DNA from: Chlorobiales bacterium
GTDB lineage: Bacteria > Bacteroidota > Chlorobiia > Chlorobiales > JACMJS01
DNA: 33,600 nt
Direction: 5' to 3'
Assembly (NCBI GenBank): GCA_014380515.1
Contig: JACMJS010000116.1
Location: forward strand, 1 to 33,600
A program made the translations under genes and the position numbers. Positions 1 to 10,058 of this stretch are shown in pieces. The first letter of the stretch is position 1. The number at the start of each line of letters is the position of its first letter. The notes beneath the pieces were generated by a model that saw nothing but the letters and a program-made list of their open reading frames with translations, was not told where the DNA came from and did not search any database.

Positions 1-1214
1 CGCCATAAATCACGACCGCCCGCGCCGAGAAACGCTGCCACCAATAAAATCAACGTGCTATACGGTTGATGAAAGTTGGTGATAAGCCCCGTGCACAGGT
101 GGAAGGCATCATCGGGCGCGATGAGCAAAGCGGTTTCACCCGTCAGCACATTTATCCGGCGTTCCGTCATCCATGCTTGTACCGCGGCTAATGATTCGCT
201 TGCCGACGGCAACGTTGCCGCCGCCAACCGGCGCGAATCCCATTGCTGCACGTTCAATTCGGCGTCTTCCCTTGCCGCTCCGTCGTTGCGCGCGAGCCGC
301 ACACCGAACCAGTACAGCGATTCCAGCGTCCGCAACGACGTTGTGCCAACAGCAACCACCGGCGCAGATGCCTTTGATAAATGTGCGGCAAGGATGTCGA
401 CCGTTTTTCGTGTAACCGCAATGCGCTCGCGGTGCATGAGGTGTGCGCGTAAATCATTTGCCTCGACCGGACGAAACGTACCCAGCCCGACATGCAGTGT
501 AACTTCTTCAATCCGAACTTGCTTTTCTTTCAGCCGCTCAAATATGTTTTCAGTGAAATGTAATCCTGCGGTCGGGGCGGCGACCGAGCCGTCGTGCTGC
601 GCATAGACGGTTTGATAGCGCGTTTTGTCCGCAGTCTCGTCTGCGCGTTTCAGATACGGCGGCAGCGGAATATGCCCGAAAGTACCCAGCACGGCGGCGA
701 ACGGCAAGGTTGCGGGCGTCCAGTCAAAGCGTACGGTCGCGTCCATTCCGTTACGTTCAAGCACCGTCGCCGTTACTGTTTGTGAATCTGTTTGAACCGG
801 CATCGCCGTAAGCACGTCACCCGCGCGAACGCCGCGCCCGCCGATGACGGCCTTCCATATACATGGAGATGGTTTGCCCAATACAAACGCTGCGTTGTCG
901 CTTGGCAGCACCGGCTCAATGCAAAGCACTTCCGCTTTGCCGCCGCCGGATTTCCGCATCATCACGCGAGCTGCGATGACGCGCGTGGCATTTCGTACCA
1001 GCAATGTGCCTGCGGGTAGAAGATCGGGTAAGTCGGTGAACCGGTGATGCGAGATCGATTGCGATGCGGCGTGAACGACAAGCAACTTGCTTTTATCCCG
1101 CTCCGGCAGCGGATACAATGCGATGCGTTCGGCGGGAAGATGATAGGTGTAATCAGCGAGAGCGATGCGGGGTAAATCGTCGGGTGTCAATGGTAGCGGT
1201 GGCATCGGCGGCAT
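1..1214 (-). CDS. queA: S-adenosylmethionine:tRNA ribosyltransferase-isomerase (QueA) family, divergent Bacteroidota-type; C-terminus runs off window start
   Basis: Manual reverse-strand translation from ATG at 1214: MPPMPPLPLTPDDLPRIALADYTYHLPAERIALYPLPERDKSKLLVV...LPDLLPAGTLLVRNATRVIAARV...VEEVTLHVGLGTFRPV...VGTTSLRTLES; typical QueA motifs. Absent from the ORF track because it is open at the window edge. Confidence 0.9.
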   Translation of the reverse strand, partial: MPPMPPLPLTPDDLPRIALADYTYHLPAERIALYPLPERDKSKLLVVHAASQSISHHRFTDLPDLLPAGTLLVRNATRVIAARVMMRKSGGGKAEVLCIEPVLPSDNAAFVLGKPSPCIWKAVIGGRGVRAGDVLTAMPVQTDSQTVTATVLERNGMDATVRFDWTPATLPFAAVLGTFGHIPLPPYLKRADETADKTRYQTVYAQHDGSVAAPTAGLHFTENIFERLKEKQVRIEEVTLHVGLGTFRPVEANDLRAHLMHRERIAVTRKTVDILAAHLSKASAPVVAVGTTSLRTLESLYWFGVRLARNDGAAREDAELNVQQWDSRRLAAATLPSASESLAAVQAWMTERRINVLTGETALLIAPDDAFHLCTGLITNFHQPYSTLILLVAAFLGAGGRDLW

Positions 1215-1258
1215 CAAGGTAAGCGGTAAATTGAGAGCGGCGAATTAAAAATTGCGCT

Positions 1259-1528
1259 CTACCAGTTTTGTTCGAGAATGCGCGGGTCGCGCGAGACCTC
1301 GATCACGTCGCCGCACTTCGTACATTGAAACGTAACCTCGACCGGACGCGCGTTGATGCCCGTCAGCAGCGACAGCCAACCCCAGAAATCATACTTGCGT
1401 TTCGCCTCGACCATATAATGATCCCGCGTATAACCGTCGCGGCAAGTCGCTTTCGGCGGCATCGGTTGCGGCGGGTTCTCCGCCAAAATTTTATGGGCTT
1501 CACCGAGCAAATCAGATTTATCGTCCAT
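1259..1528 (-). CDS. small hypothetical protein with a C-terminal CxxC motif (FQCTKCGD)
   Basis: 89-aa ORF in a run of minus-strand genes; CxxC plus an upstream Cys; no family recognised. Confidence 0.6.
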   Translation of the reverse strand: MDDKSDLLGEAHKILAENPPQPMPPKATCRDGYTRDHYMVEAKRKYDFWGWLSLLTGINARPVEVTFQCTKCGDVIEVSRDPRILEQNW

Positions 1529-1605
1529 CCTATGTTACGTTCAATCAGCGTTGAATCACGGTTTAACTCGGGCTTTTATCCGGTACTTTTCTTGGGTTAC
1601 CAAAA

Positions 1606-1845
1606 TCAGTTCATCAACTTTTTCTCGCCGTCGCCATTGGCTCCATTGGCCGTGAAGGGTTTCGTCAGCCGCTCGGTTGCGGCAAGTTCGGCTGCCCGTC
1701 CCGCCGCAATTCTTTCTTCGCGTTCTTCGCGTTTGGCTTCCTTGATCACATAGACCATCAGCGCGATGACGAGCGACGTACAGGTTAATCCGAATGCGAC
1801 AAGAATGCCGAAGATGAGACCTGAGTTTACCAACAGAACGTGCAT
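1606..1845 (-). CDS. small single-pass membrane protein, hypothetical
   Basis: 79-aa ORF with one N-terminal hydrophobic helix followed by a charged, Glu/Arg-rich tail. Confidence 0.55.
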   Translation of the reverse strand: MHVLLVNSGLIFGILVAFGLTCTSLVIALMVYVIKEAKREEREERIAAGRAAELAATERLTKPFTANGANGDGEKKLMN

Positions 1846-2036
1846 TGCGCGGATATGAGTTGAGTGAGAAGCGACAACTGGATAAATATAATCCGTATTT
1901 AACTTTGCTTTAGCGGTATGTAAGAAATCAAATCGTCATCTTTCGTAACCTTATCTCGATCTCATTTGTTTTTCTCAGCCGTTGTTCAACGCATCTTTTC
2001 AACACTGTTTTTTCAACCTTTAATCACACCTTCGTT

Positions 2037-2816
2037 ATGAAAACCATTTTTCGTTTTTCCGCCGTGCTCATTCTCGCGCTATCGCTCGGTGCCTGCGTTT
2101 CCCTTCAGAAGTACAACGAACTCGAAGCCGAAAAGAATGCCTTGCAACGGCAGGCTGATTCGCTCGGCTTCGGCATCAAACAGCTTTCGGGCGACATTGA
2201 TAGTTTGGGCAGCGACTATCAAAAGTATAAATCAACTTCCTCAAAGGAACTTAAAAACCTTTCCGGCTCGCTCTCCGAACGCGAAAAGCGTTTGAAAGAA
2301 TTGGAGGAAAAATTGGCCGCCCGCGACGCCTCTATGGACAAGCTTCGCCAGACGCTTTCCGATGCGCTGCTCGGTTTTAAAGAGAGCGGATTGACGGTCT
2401 CGGTCAAAGACGGCAAGGTTTATGTTTCGCTTTCCAACCAACTGCTTTTCGCCAGCGGCAAAACGGAGATCAATAAAAAAGGTCAGGAGGCGTTGCTCGA
2501 TGTGTCGAAAGTGCTCGCAAAGCAATCCGACATCAACATCTTGGTCGAAGGCCACACGGATAATGCGCCCGTCGGCAATCTCGGCGCGATTAAAGACAAC
2601 TGGGATTTGAGCGTGCTCCGGTCGACGGAAGTGATTCGCTATTTAACGACCGAAGGTGCTTTGGATGCGAAGCGCATCACCGCTTCCGGCCACGCGGAGT
2701 TCATGCCGCTCACCGGCAACGGCAGCAGTGATGGCCGCGCGAAAAATCGCCGCACCGAACTCGTGCTCACGCCGAAGCTCGATGAACTCTACGACCTGAT
2801 GAAGAAAAACAAGTAA
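2037..2816 (+). CDS. OmpA family lipoprotein (peptidoglycan-binding OmpA C-terminal domain)
   Basis: Lipobox-like LSLGAC, coiled coil, then the OmpA_C pattern ILVEGHTDNAPVGN...NWDLSVLRSTEVIRYL...ASGHAEFMPL...KNRRTELVL. Confidence 0.93.
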   Translation: MKTIFRFSAVLILALSLGACVSLQKYNELEAEKNALQRQADSLGFGIKQLSGDIDSLGSDYQKYKSTSSKELKNLSGSLSEREKRLKELEEKLAARDASMDKLRQTLSDALLGFKESGLTVSVKDGKVYVSLSNQLLFASGKTEINKKGQEALLDVSKVLAKQSDINILVEGHTDNAPVGNLGAIKDNWDLSVLRSTEVIRYLTTEGALDAKRITASGHAEFMPLTGNGSSDGRAKNRRTELVLTPKLDELYDLMKKNK

Positions 2817-2838
2817 GTATTTTTACATCATCAACAAA

Positions 2839-2870
2839 AAAGGGTGAGCCGCGCGGCTTACCCTTTTTAT
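2839..2870 (+). terminator. Rho-independent terminator downstream of the OmpA-family gene
   Basis: AAGGGTgAGCCGCGCGGCTtACCCTT hairpin followed by a T-rich tract (TTTTTATTTT). Confidence 0.8.
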
Positions 2871-2888
2871 TTTCTCACATTTACCGCC

Positions 2889-2940
2889 GTAGGGGCGATA
2901 GCGAGTTAAACGAACTGATGCTCTATCGCCTCGCCTCTAC
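2889..2940. repeat. Imperfect palindromic intergenic repeat (GTAGGGGCGATAG...CTATCGCCTCGCCTCTAC)
   Basis: Terminal inverted repeat GTAGgGGCG / CGCCtCTAC in the 3'-3' convergent spacer. Confidence 0.55.
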
Positions 2941-2963
2941 AGCGTCCGTCAATGTTGATATGA

Positions 2964-5135
2964 TTATTGATACTGCGGGACGACGCCGAGCACTTGAAAG
3001 AGAAAAGCGTAGACATCGGCCATCTCTTCAATTTGCTTGGCGGTAGAACTCGATCCGTGTCCCGACTTGGTTTCAATTCGAATCAATACCGGATTAGAGC
3101 CTTTATGTTTTTCCTGCAAGGCGGCGGCAAACTTGAACGAATGCGCGGGTACAACGCGGTCGTCGTGATCGGCGGTCGTGATGAGCGTTGCCGGATACGC
3201 GGTGCCCGGTTTCAAATTGTGTAGCGGTGAATACGCATACAAGGCTTTGAACTCATCGGCGTTTTCGCTTGAGCCGTAGTCCGGTTTCCAGTTCCAACCG
3301 ATGGTGAATTTGTGGAAGCGCAACATATCCATCACGCCGACGGCGGGCAAGGCTGCTTTGAAAAGTTCGGGTCGCTGCGTCATCACCGCGCCCACGAGCA
3401 AGCCGCCGTTTGATCCGCCTTCGATGGCGAGCTTTTCCGTTGAGGTGTATTTATTGGTCTTCAACCATTCGGCGGCGGCGATGAAATCGTCAAAGACGTT
3501 TTGCTTGTTCAATTTCGTGCCTGCTTCGTGCCACTTCTCGCCGTATTCCCCGCCGCCGCGCAAGTTTGCCATCGCAAATACGCCGCCCTGCTCCAGCCAC
3601 CCGATGCGTAAGGCACTGAAATACGGATTGAGACTGACGTTGAATCCGCCGTAGCCATAGAGCCGTGTCGGGTTTTGTCCGTCCAACTTCAAGCCTTTTT
3701 TGTGCACGATGAACATCGGAATTTTCGTGCCGTCTTTGCTCGGATAAAAAACTTGCTTGGTCTCAAAGTCTTCGGGATTGAATGCGACGTCCGATTTGCG
3801 GAACAACGTCGATGTTTTTGTTTTCAAGTTGTAGCTGTAGATCGCCAAAGGAAATGTGAATGAGGTAAAAGTGTAAAAGACTTCCGCATCGCCGCGCACG
3901 CCGCCGAAACCGCTCACGGTGCCGATGGCGGGCAAGGCGATTTCGTTTTCCCGTTTGCCGGTGTAATCATAGACATCAACGCGGTGGCTGACGTCTTTCA
4001 TGTACGTGATGAAAAGTTTTTTGCCCGCCGTCGCAATGCCATCGATGGGTTCGGACTTCTCCGGCAAAATTTCCGTCCAGTTTTTTTCATCGGGTTTATC
4101 GGGATCGATCTGCACGATGCGGCTGTTGGGCGCGTTGCGGTCGGTTGATGCAATCAGTTTATCGCCGTCGTTATCAACGATGTTGAAATTATCATCGAAG
4201 GTTTCGATGACGGGCTTGAAAGTTTTTTCCTTTTTCTTGGCATCGCGCACATAAACCGCCGTGCCTTTCTTACCCGTACCGCCGTCGTAAATGCTCAGGA
4301 TCGTGAAGCGTTCGTCTTCGGTTACACCGGCGAAGTGAAATCGCTGCGGATGTTGCTTGTCTTCATAGACAAGTTCATCGGTGCGCTGCGCGGTGCCGAC
4401 TTTGTGGTAATAAACTTTATGATTTTCATTCTTCGACGATAGCTCCGTGCCCTGTGCCGGTGCATCATAGCGGCTGTAGTAGAACCCCGCGCCTTGCCAC
4501 GCGAGGCCGGAAACTTTCACCCACTGTAGTTGATCGTCCAAGATTTTCCGCGAGGCGAGGTCCATCACCTTGTATTCCTGCCAGTCCGATCCGCTTTTCG
4601 AAATGCCGTAGCCCGCATACTTCGCATCGGCGGAAACTTCGAAGGCGGCGAGCCGCACGGTGCCGTCGGCACTCCATGAGTTCGGATCAATCAACACTTC
4701 GGGCGCGGCGTTGCCTTTTTGGATATAGAGCACCGATTGATTTTGAAGGCCGTCGTTCTTATAGAAAAACGTGTACTCCTTTTTCTTGAACGGCGCGGAG
4801 TACTTGGCGTAGTTGAAAATTTTCTCGAGCCGCGTTTTGATTTGCTGCCGGTAGGGGATTTTTTCCAAGTAGCCGAAAGTAACTTTATTTTCCTCCTCGA
4901 CCCATTTGGCCGTCGCCGCCGACGTGTCGTCTTCTAACCAGCGATAGGGATCAGCGACCTTCGTGCCGAAGTAATCATCCGTCTGGTCAACTTTTTTTGT
5001 TTGCGGATAAGTGAGCGATGCCGCTGTGGATTGGGGCTGCGAAGGCGAAGTCTGGGAAGCGGCGTCGGGCGTGATGAAAGCGGTGGTGAGTAACATGGAT
5101 AGTAAAATGAGATGAAGCCGGTTGAAGCGTGTCAT
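2964..5135 (-). CDS. Secreted prolyl oligopeptidase family serine peptidase (S9A)
   Basis: N-terminal signal peptide; PYRWLEDDTSAATAKWVEEEN; catalytic GGSNGGLLVG (Ser), ADHDDRVVPAHS (Asp), SGHG (His). ATG at 5135 preferred over the TTG start at 5174 given in the ORF track. Confidence 0.93.
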   Translation of the reverse strand: MTRFNRLHLILLSMLLTTAFITPDAASQTSPSQPQSTAASLTYPQTKKVDQTDDYFGTKVADPYRWLEDDTSAATAKWVEEENKVTFGYLEKIPYRQQIKTRLEKIFNYAKYSAPFKKKEYTFFYKNDGLQNQSVLYIQKGNAAPEVLIDPNSWSADGTVRLAAFEVSADAKYAGYGISKSGSDWQEYKVMDLASRKILDDQLQWVKVSGLAWQGAGFYYSRYDAPAQGTELSSKNENHKVYYHKVGTAQRTDELVYEDKQHPQRFHFAGVTEDERFTILSIYDGGTGKKGTAVYVRDAKKKEKTFKPVIETFDDNFNIVDNDGDKLIASTDRNAPNSRIVQIDPDKPDEKNWTEILPEKSEPIDGIATAGKKLFITYMKDVSHRVDVYDYTGKRENEIALPAIGTVSGFGGVRGDAEVFYTFTSFTFPLAIYSYNLKTKTSTLFRKSDVAFNPEDFETKQVFYPSKDGTKIPMFIVHKKGLKLDGQNPTRLYGYGGFNVSLNPYFSALRIGWLEQGGVFAMANLRGGGEYGEKWHEAGTKLNKQNVFDDFIAAAEWLKTNKYTSTEKLAIEGGSNGGLLVGAVMTQRPELFKAALPAVGVMDMLRFHKFTIGWNWKPDYGSSENADEFKALYAYSPLHNLKPGTAYPATLITTADHDDRVVPAHSFKFAAALQEKHKGSNPVLIRIETKSGHGSSSTAKQIEEMADVYAFLFQVLGVVPQYQ

Positions 5136-5177
5136 GGCTGTAAATGATGGCGGTTGAAGTAAAGTTGCGAGCAAGCA

Positions 5178-5639
5178 TCATGTTTCGGTGCTCACCCGTT
5201 CCCAAGTAATTTCATGGCGGCGGGTTTTGAGACCGCTTTTCAAATCGGCACTCAGAACCAACTGCTCGTTCTTCACCGAAAGAAACCGCACTTGATCGGT
5301 GTGTAAAATCCACGTGTGCAAACTGCCCTCGACATGATGTGTAACCGCCTCGCCGCTTGGCTCAATGCTGAACTTGCCGAAGTAGGCGATGTATCCGTTG
5401 TAAGCCGCCCGAAGTTCGTTCGCGGTTTCTTTGCCCGGCCCTTCGTGCTTCGCTCGGTCGGGGTTCATAATCTGCGCCGACATCATGCCGGACGCATCGT
5501 AGATCAGCAGGCCGACGGGCGACTCGCTATAGGGATGCAAGGTTTCGCCGGAGAGCACGCGCACCGCGTATGAAACCAACTTCCACGCGCCAACGAGTTT
5601 TTCGCGCACGAGTGCCGAGACATCTATTGAATCTAACAT
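5178..5639 (-). CDS. Lipocalin-like domain protein
   Basis: LVGAWKLVSYAVR...G..P.GLLIYDASGMMSAQIM...YFGKFSIEPSGEAVTHHVEGSL pattern of the Lipocalin_5-like family. Confidence 0.8.
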   Translation of the reverse strand: MLDSIDVSALVREKLVGAWKLVSYAVRVLSGETLHPYSESPVGLLIYDASGMMSAQIMNPDRAKHEGPGKETANELRAAYNGYIAYFGKFSIEPSGEAVTHHVEGSLHTWILHTDQVRFLSVKNEQLVLSADLKSGLKTRRHEITWERVSTET

Positions 5640-5739
5640 GACCCTGATGGTAAAGTATGGTGATGATAATGTTTCTTAAAATGTATTGACTTGTTCGCGG
5701 CTCAACGGGGACACACACTCAACCGGAACTCCTCAGAAT

Positions 5740-6705
5740 TTACTCAAACTTTTCAGAGCCGCCCGCGCGGTAGCCTCTTAAAAAATCAGCGGCGGCAAGA
5801 CGCTTTTTGCCTTCGATTTGCATCGACAGGATTTCAATATATCCGTCGCCGCACGCGGCGAAAAGTTTTTCGCCGCTCACGAGCCATGTACCTGCAACTT
5901 CTGACGGCGACGTTCCGCCGGACACCGCAACGAACGGGGTTTCCGCCAAAGCGGTTTGAAAAACTTTTACCGTTTTGCCCGCGAAGGTCGTCCATGCCGC
6001 CGGACGCAGGGCGAGGCCGCGAACGAAGTTGTGCGTGCGAACCGCATCCGCCGTCCAATCAATCTTGGTATTGTCCTTCGAGAGTTTCGGAGCTTTGGTA
6101 GCGAGCGCATTGTTTTGCGTGGTGAGTTGAAAGGTATTACTCTCAATCTGCTGCAAGGTTTCGAGCACCGCTTCGGCGCCGAGCACGGACAGGCGCGCGG
6201 CAAGATCGGTAGCGTTTTCCTGTTCGCCGATGTACATCCGCCTCTGCAAAATGATGTTGCCGGTATCGACTTTCTCCTGCAAAAAAAACGTTGTAACGCC
6301 GGTTTCTTTTTCGCCTTCGATGATCGCCCAATTGATCGGCGCCGCGCCGCGGTATTTCGGCAGGAGCGAGGCGTGCAGATTGAATGTGCCGGTGCGGGCG
6401 AGTGTAAAAATTTCTTGCGGCAAGATTCGAAACGCCACCACCGCAATGACGTCGGGCGATGCGGCTTTGACCGCTTCCAAAAATTCTACCGACTTTAAAT
6501 CTTCAACTTCAAACACCCGTAACCCCAAGTCCATCGCAGCCCGTTTGACGGGCGTCGGTTCGGGATCGCTGTTGCCGCGCGCACGCGGCTTATCGGGACT
6601 GGTTACAACGAGCACAATTTCATAACCCGCCGCTACGATTTTTTTTAGCGACGGCACCGCGAACTCCGGCGTGCCCATAAAAACAATTTTCACAACTGAC
6701 CGCAT
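5740..6705 (-). CDS. fmt: Methionyl-tRNA formyltransferase
   Basis: IVFMGTPEFAVPSL, NLHASLLPKYRGAAPINWAIIEGE..TGVTTF, downstream of def. Confidence 0.96.
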   Translation of the reverse strand: MRSVVKIVFMGTPEFAVPSLKKIVAAGYEIVLVVTSPDKPRARGNSDPEPTPVKRAAMDLGLRVFEVEDLKSVEFLEAVKAASPDVIAVVAFRILPQEIFTLARTGTFNLHASLLPKYRGAAPINWAIIEGEKETGVTTFFLQEKVDTGNIILQRRMYIGEQENATDLAARLSVLGAEAVLETLQQIESNTFQLTTQNNALATKAPKLSKDNTKIDWTADAVRTHNFVRGLALRPAAWTTFAGKTVKVFQTALAETPFVAVSGGTSPSEVAGTWLVSGEKLFAACGDGYIEILSMQIEGKKRLAAADFLRGYRAGGSEKFE

Positions 6706-6770
6706 TTAAAGTGCGCGCGAAGAGCAAAGATATTTCGCCTCGGAACGCCTTGCATGGTGAACTTAATTTT

Positions 6771-7313
6771 TTACTTCTCGGCGAGCACGTATTCGGCTTC
6801 GATGTCGCCGCGTTTGATCGCTTGTAGTTCCTGTTTGATCTCGCGGCGGGTGCGGCTGTCGAGCCGGTCGATGAAAAGTTCACCGTTCAAATGTTCCATC
6901 TCGTGCTGAATGACGCGGGCGTTGAGGCCGTCGAACTTTTCCGTGTGTTCCTTAAAATTTTCGTCGCGGTATTTGAGCGTGATGATCGCAGGCCGTGTAA
7001 CCGTTTCGCGGATACCGGGCAACGAAAGACAGCCTTCTTCCATCGTCCGTTCGCCTTCCGTTTCCAGAATCATCGGGTTGATAATGACGAGCGGCGATTC
7101 ATCTTCGTAGTCGTCGATGACGGAAATATCAACGACGATCAGTCGCAACGAGACGCCCACTTGCGGCGCGGCAAGGCCGATGCCCGACGCTTGGTGCATC
7201 GTCTCGAACATATCTTCAACGAGCGTCTTCAACGCCGCATCCGATTGTTTGATGGGCTTGGCGACTTTGCTGAGGACTTCGTGTCCGTAAGTATAAATAG
7301 GAAGAATAGCCAT
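6771..7313 (-). CDS. def: Peptide deformylase
   Basis: GIGLAAPQVG, EGCLSLPG, QHEMEHLNG motifs. Start MAILPIYTYG at 7313 preferred over the extended ORF start at 7391. Confidence 0.95.
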   Translation of the reverse strand: MAILPIYTYGHEVLSKVAKPIKQSDAALKTLVEDMFETMHQASGIGLAAPQVGVSLRLIVVDISVIDDYEDESPLVIINPMILETEGERTMEEGCLSLPGIRETVTRPAIITLKYRDENFKEHTEKFDGLNARVIQHEMEHLNGELFIDRLDSRTRREIKQELQAIKRGDIEAEYVLAEK

Positions 7314-7439
7314 GGCGCGTAAGGTTGCGGTTATGAATAATAATTTTCGTTGCGGTGAGACTTTCAGATTGTTTCGAAGCCATCCGTCCAAACGAGCGGC
7401 CTTGTTTATTTCGTTCTTACTTTTTTTCGCTCCCGCTTT

Positions 7440-9986
7440 TCATTTGCGCGGCCTTTGTGCGGCCTTTGCGGATTTTGCGGTGAAGGCTCTGAGGCTGACG
7501 AGATCAACGGTATCCTGACGCGAGTTCGCCACCGCCAGCACCGTCTCCCCACCGGCTTCTACAAGCAGTGCGTCTTCCGCGTCTACATCGCCGAGCACTT
7601 TTACGGGCGGTTCAAAACTGGGTGTGCCCAAGCCTTCTGCGGATTTAATCCACACGGAAAGCGTGCCGTCGCGCCGGTTGCCGGTAAGCATATCGGGAAG
7701 GCCGTCGCCGTTGACGTCCAAAGCACCGAAGTAATCGGTTTTCGTGAGCGGCGTGAAATTATTTATTTCCTCGCTCGTGTCCAAGCGGCGCGACATCACA
7801 ACCGTTGCTCCCGATGCGGAAGCGGCGATGTAATCCGGCTTTCCGTCGCCATCGAAGTCGGCGCAGAGCAACCGGTGCGGCGGACGGTGCGGCACGGTGC
7901 GGCGGCGGAGCGGGATTTTTTTCGCCGCCACAAGTGCAAGTCCCGCATCCCCCGCCGCGCCAACTTGAAACGGCTGCACAACTTCACGGCCCGGCTCGGT
8001 GCCCGCCGTCCAAAGACTTAAAAAATACGTCGGCTCTTGCACATTTTTCAGAACGCTTCTCGGAAGGTTTTTCGGGAATGAAACGGCCAAAGATTTTTCA
8101 GGCGAAAGCATTGCGGAAGCGAGCAGCGGTTCGAGTTTGAAATTGGTTTTTGAATCCGTTTTCACTTCGGCGGTGAGATTGAAAAAGAGGTATTGCGGTT
8201 GCACTTGCAGATCGCCCGCGTCGTGCAGCATCAGGAGCGGTGCGGCTTGCGGCGGCTCGATGAGCGACGCACCCGTCAAATCGGTTACGAGCAACTTCGC
8301 CTCTGCTTGACGCTCCGGCACGGCGGCGGATTGCGTCAATTTAACCAGCATCATTTTTTCGCGCGTCCGGCTGACGAGCAGCAATTGCGTTTCAGGTTTC
8401 TCTCCCCATTTTTTTGCGGCATTGCCTAAACTTTTGTCGGTGATTTTTTCAGCCGGTGATTTTTGCAGCAGCCACATCCAGCGGGTTTCCATCGGCAAAG
8501 ACACGATGCGGCGGTGCATCCATAAAGACTCGAATCCAAACACCGAAAGCGATCTCGACTTTTCCGCACAGGCGTAGAGCGAAAACATTCGTCCTTCTGG
8601 CCGTCCTTCTGAAAGTTGCAGCGACTTGGGTTTCGATCCGGCGACAAGCCGCACGGCGTCCGTCAGCATGGTTTCAGCGGACGTCGTTGCATTGGGCTTC
8701 GGCGGCGTTGCAGTGTAAATGCAAAGTGTGTTGGATTGCGCATCGGAAAAAATCAGTTCGGGAAAACGGTCGTCGTCTATGTTTTCCACCGCAAAATCCA
8801 AAGCCGTGCCGCCCGTGCCAAGCGGGATGCGGCCTGTGAAACCGCCGTCATCTTTGCCCAAGAAAATCGAGACCGTCTGTTCCTCACCATCGAGGACGGC
8901 GATGTCCGGGAAGCCGTCCAGATTGAAATCGCGCAAAAGATTTTTGGCGGGCGCGGGTCCTGCGGCGAGCACGAGCGGCTCGATACCGGTGCCGACGCCG
9001 ACATCGAAAAGCACGACGAGTTGCCCCGCTTCCGGCTCATTTTCCGAGGCGATCTTTGATCCCGCGAGCGACAGCACGACTTCCGGTACGGTGTTTTGAT
9101 TGAGATCGGCGGCGGAGATGGCGGTGATCTCTGCACCGAAAGTAAACTTGACCGGCTCGGCAAGCGCGACGATGCGTTCGTTGCGAATGAAGAATAATTC
9201 TTTTGCGGTCGCGTCGGTGAGCACGAAATCCAAACCTTGTTCGCTGTCGGTGAAGTTGCCGAGCAAGAGGTTGCTAAAAGCCGATTGCGAAAAGCGTTTG
9301 ACTTCGCGCCGCAGACGCACGCGATCTTTCTGACGTTCGAGTTGCCGGAAACCTTGCACACCGCCCGCATCTCCGACGGCGAAGAGTTCCATTCTTCCGT
9401 CGGCGGCGGCATCATTGAGCCACATTTTTTTTGTGCCGGTTTCAACTTCAATCTCACCGCCTTGCGTGAGCCGCTCCGATTTGCCGCCGAGGCCGCCAAG
9501 GAAGAACCGGATTTTGGATGGCTTTGAAAAAAGCACGGCAAGATCATTGATGCGGTCGCCGTTGAAATCGGCAGCGGCGAGTTCGATGGCTTCCGAGCGC
9601 AGATCGATCTGGCGGGCGTCGCTGAACATCAGGTTGCCGAGGCCGTAGAGCACGGCGAGTTTCGTGGAGCGATCTTCGAGACCGGCGATGTCCGAGAGGC
9701 CGTCGCCGTTGAAATCCGCCACGACGATTTTCCTCAGCGGTTTCTGCAGCGCGAGGCTATGGCGATAGAAGACCGGCAGAAGATCGGAAGATTTATTTTT
9801 TTTGGGGTCGGTCGTTCTGAGCGAAGCGGATTTCACTTTCGGCAGTGTCGCCAAGGTTGGGTGTAATGCGGAGGCGAGACGGGTCGATGGCGGCGGGAAA
9901 GCGTCAGCAGGTGATGTCCAGCAGAGTTGCATCTGAAGCACCAAGGCGAAGCCGGAGTAAAGTATGCGGGAGTGAAGGCCGTCCAT
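7440..9986 (-). CDS. Secreted FG-GAP/VCBS repeat protein
   Basis: Repeated D.NGDG..D motifs (VADFNGDGLSDIAGLE, AADFNGDRINDLAVL, LRDFNLDGFPDIAVLDG, CADFDGDGKPDYIA, ALDVNGDGLPDMLTG); signal peptide from ATG at 9986. Confidence 0.88.
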   Translation of the reverse strand: MDGLHSRILYSGFALVLQMQLCWTSPADAFPPPSTRLASALHPTLATLPKVKSASLRTTDPKKNKSSDLLPVFYRHSLALQKPLRKIVVADFNGDGLSDIAGLEDRSTKLAVLYGLGNLMFSDARQIDLRSEAIELAAADFNGDRINDLAVLFSKPSKIRFFLGGLGGKSERLTQGGEIEVETGTKKMWLNDAAADGRMELFAVGDAGGVQGFRQLERQKDRVRLRREVKRFSQSAFSNLLLGNFTDSEQGLDFVLTDATAKELFFIRNERIVALAEPVKFTFGAEITAISAADLNQNTVPEVVLSLAGSKIASENEPEAGQLVVLFDVGVGTGIEPLVLAAGPAPAKNLLRDFNLDGFPDIAVLDGEEQTVSIFLGKDDGGFTGRIPLGTGGTALDFAVENIDDDRFPELIFSDAQSNTLCIYTATPPKPNATTSAETMLTDAVRLVAGSKPKSLQLSEGRPEGRMFSLYACAEKSRSLSVFGFESLWMHRRIVSLPMETRWMWLLQKSPAEKITDKSLGNAAKKWGEKPETQLLLVSRTREKMMLVKLTQSAAVPERQAEAKLLVTDLTGASLIEPPQAAPLLMLHDAGDLQVQPQYLFFNLTAEVKTDSKTNFKLEPLLASAMLSPEKSLAVSFPKNLPRSVLKNVQEPTYFLSLWTAGTEPGREVVQPFQVGAAGDAGLALVAAKKIPLRRRTVPHRPPHRLLCADFDGDGKPDYIAASASGATVVMSRRLDTSEEINNFTPLTKTDYFGALDVNGDGLPDMLTGNRRDGTLSVWIKSAEGLGTPSFEPPVKVLGDVDAEDALLVEAGGETVLAVANSRQDTVDLVSLRAFTAKSAKAAQRPRK

Positions 9987-10026
9987 AAAAATTTTTCCGG
10001 CCAAGATACGCCTTTCGCTCCGGCGT

Positions 10027-10058
10027 AAAAAAAGCGAGATGCTATATCCCGCTTTTTT
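10027..10058 (-). terminator. Rho-independent terminator downstream of the cyclase/ATPase gene
   Basis: On minus strand AAAAAAGCGGGAT-ATAGC-ATCTCGCTTTTTTT; stem fully paired with one G-U, followed by a T run. Confidence 0.8.

Noticed and set aside
7796-9547. Several overlapping ORFs on both strands within the FG-GAP gene
   Set aside because: Shadow frames of a 2.5-kb CDS with clear VCBS/FG-GAP periodicity in the chosen frame.
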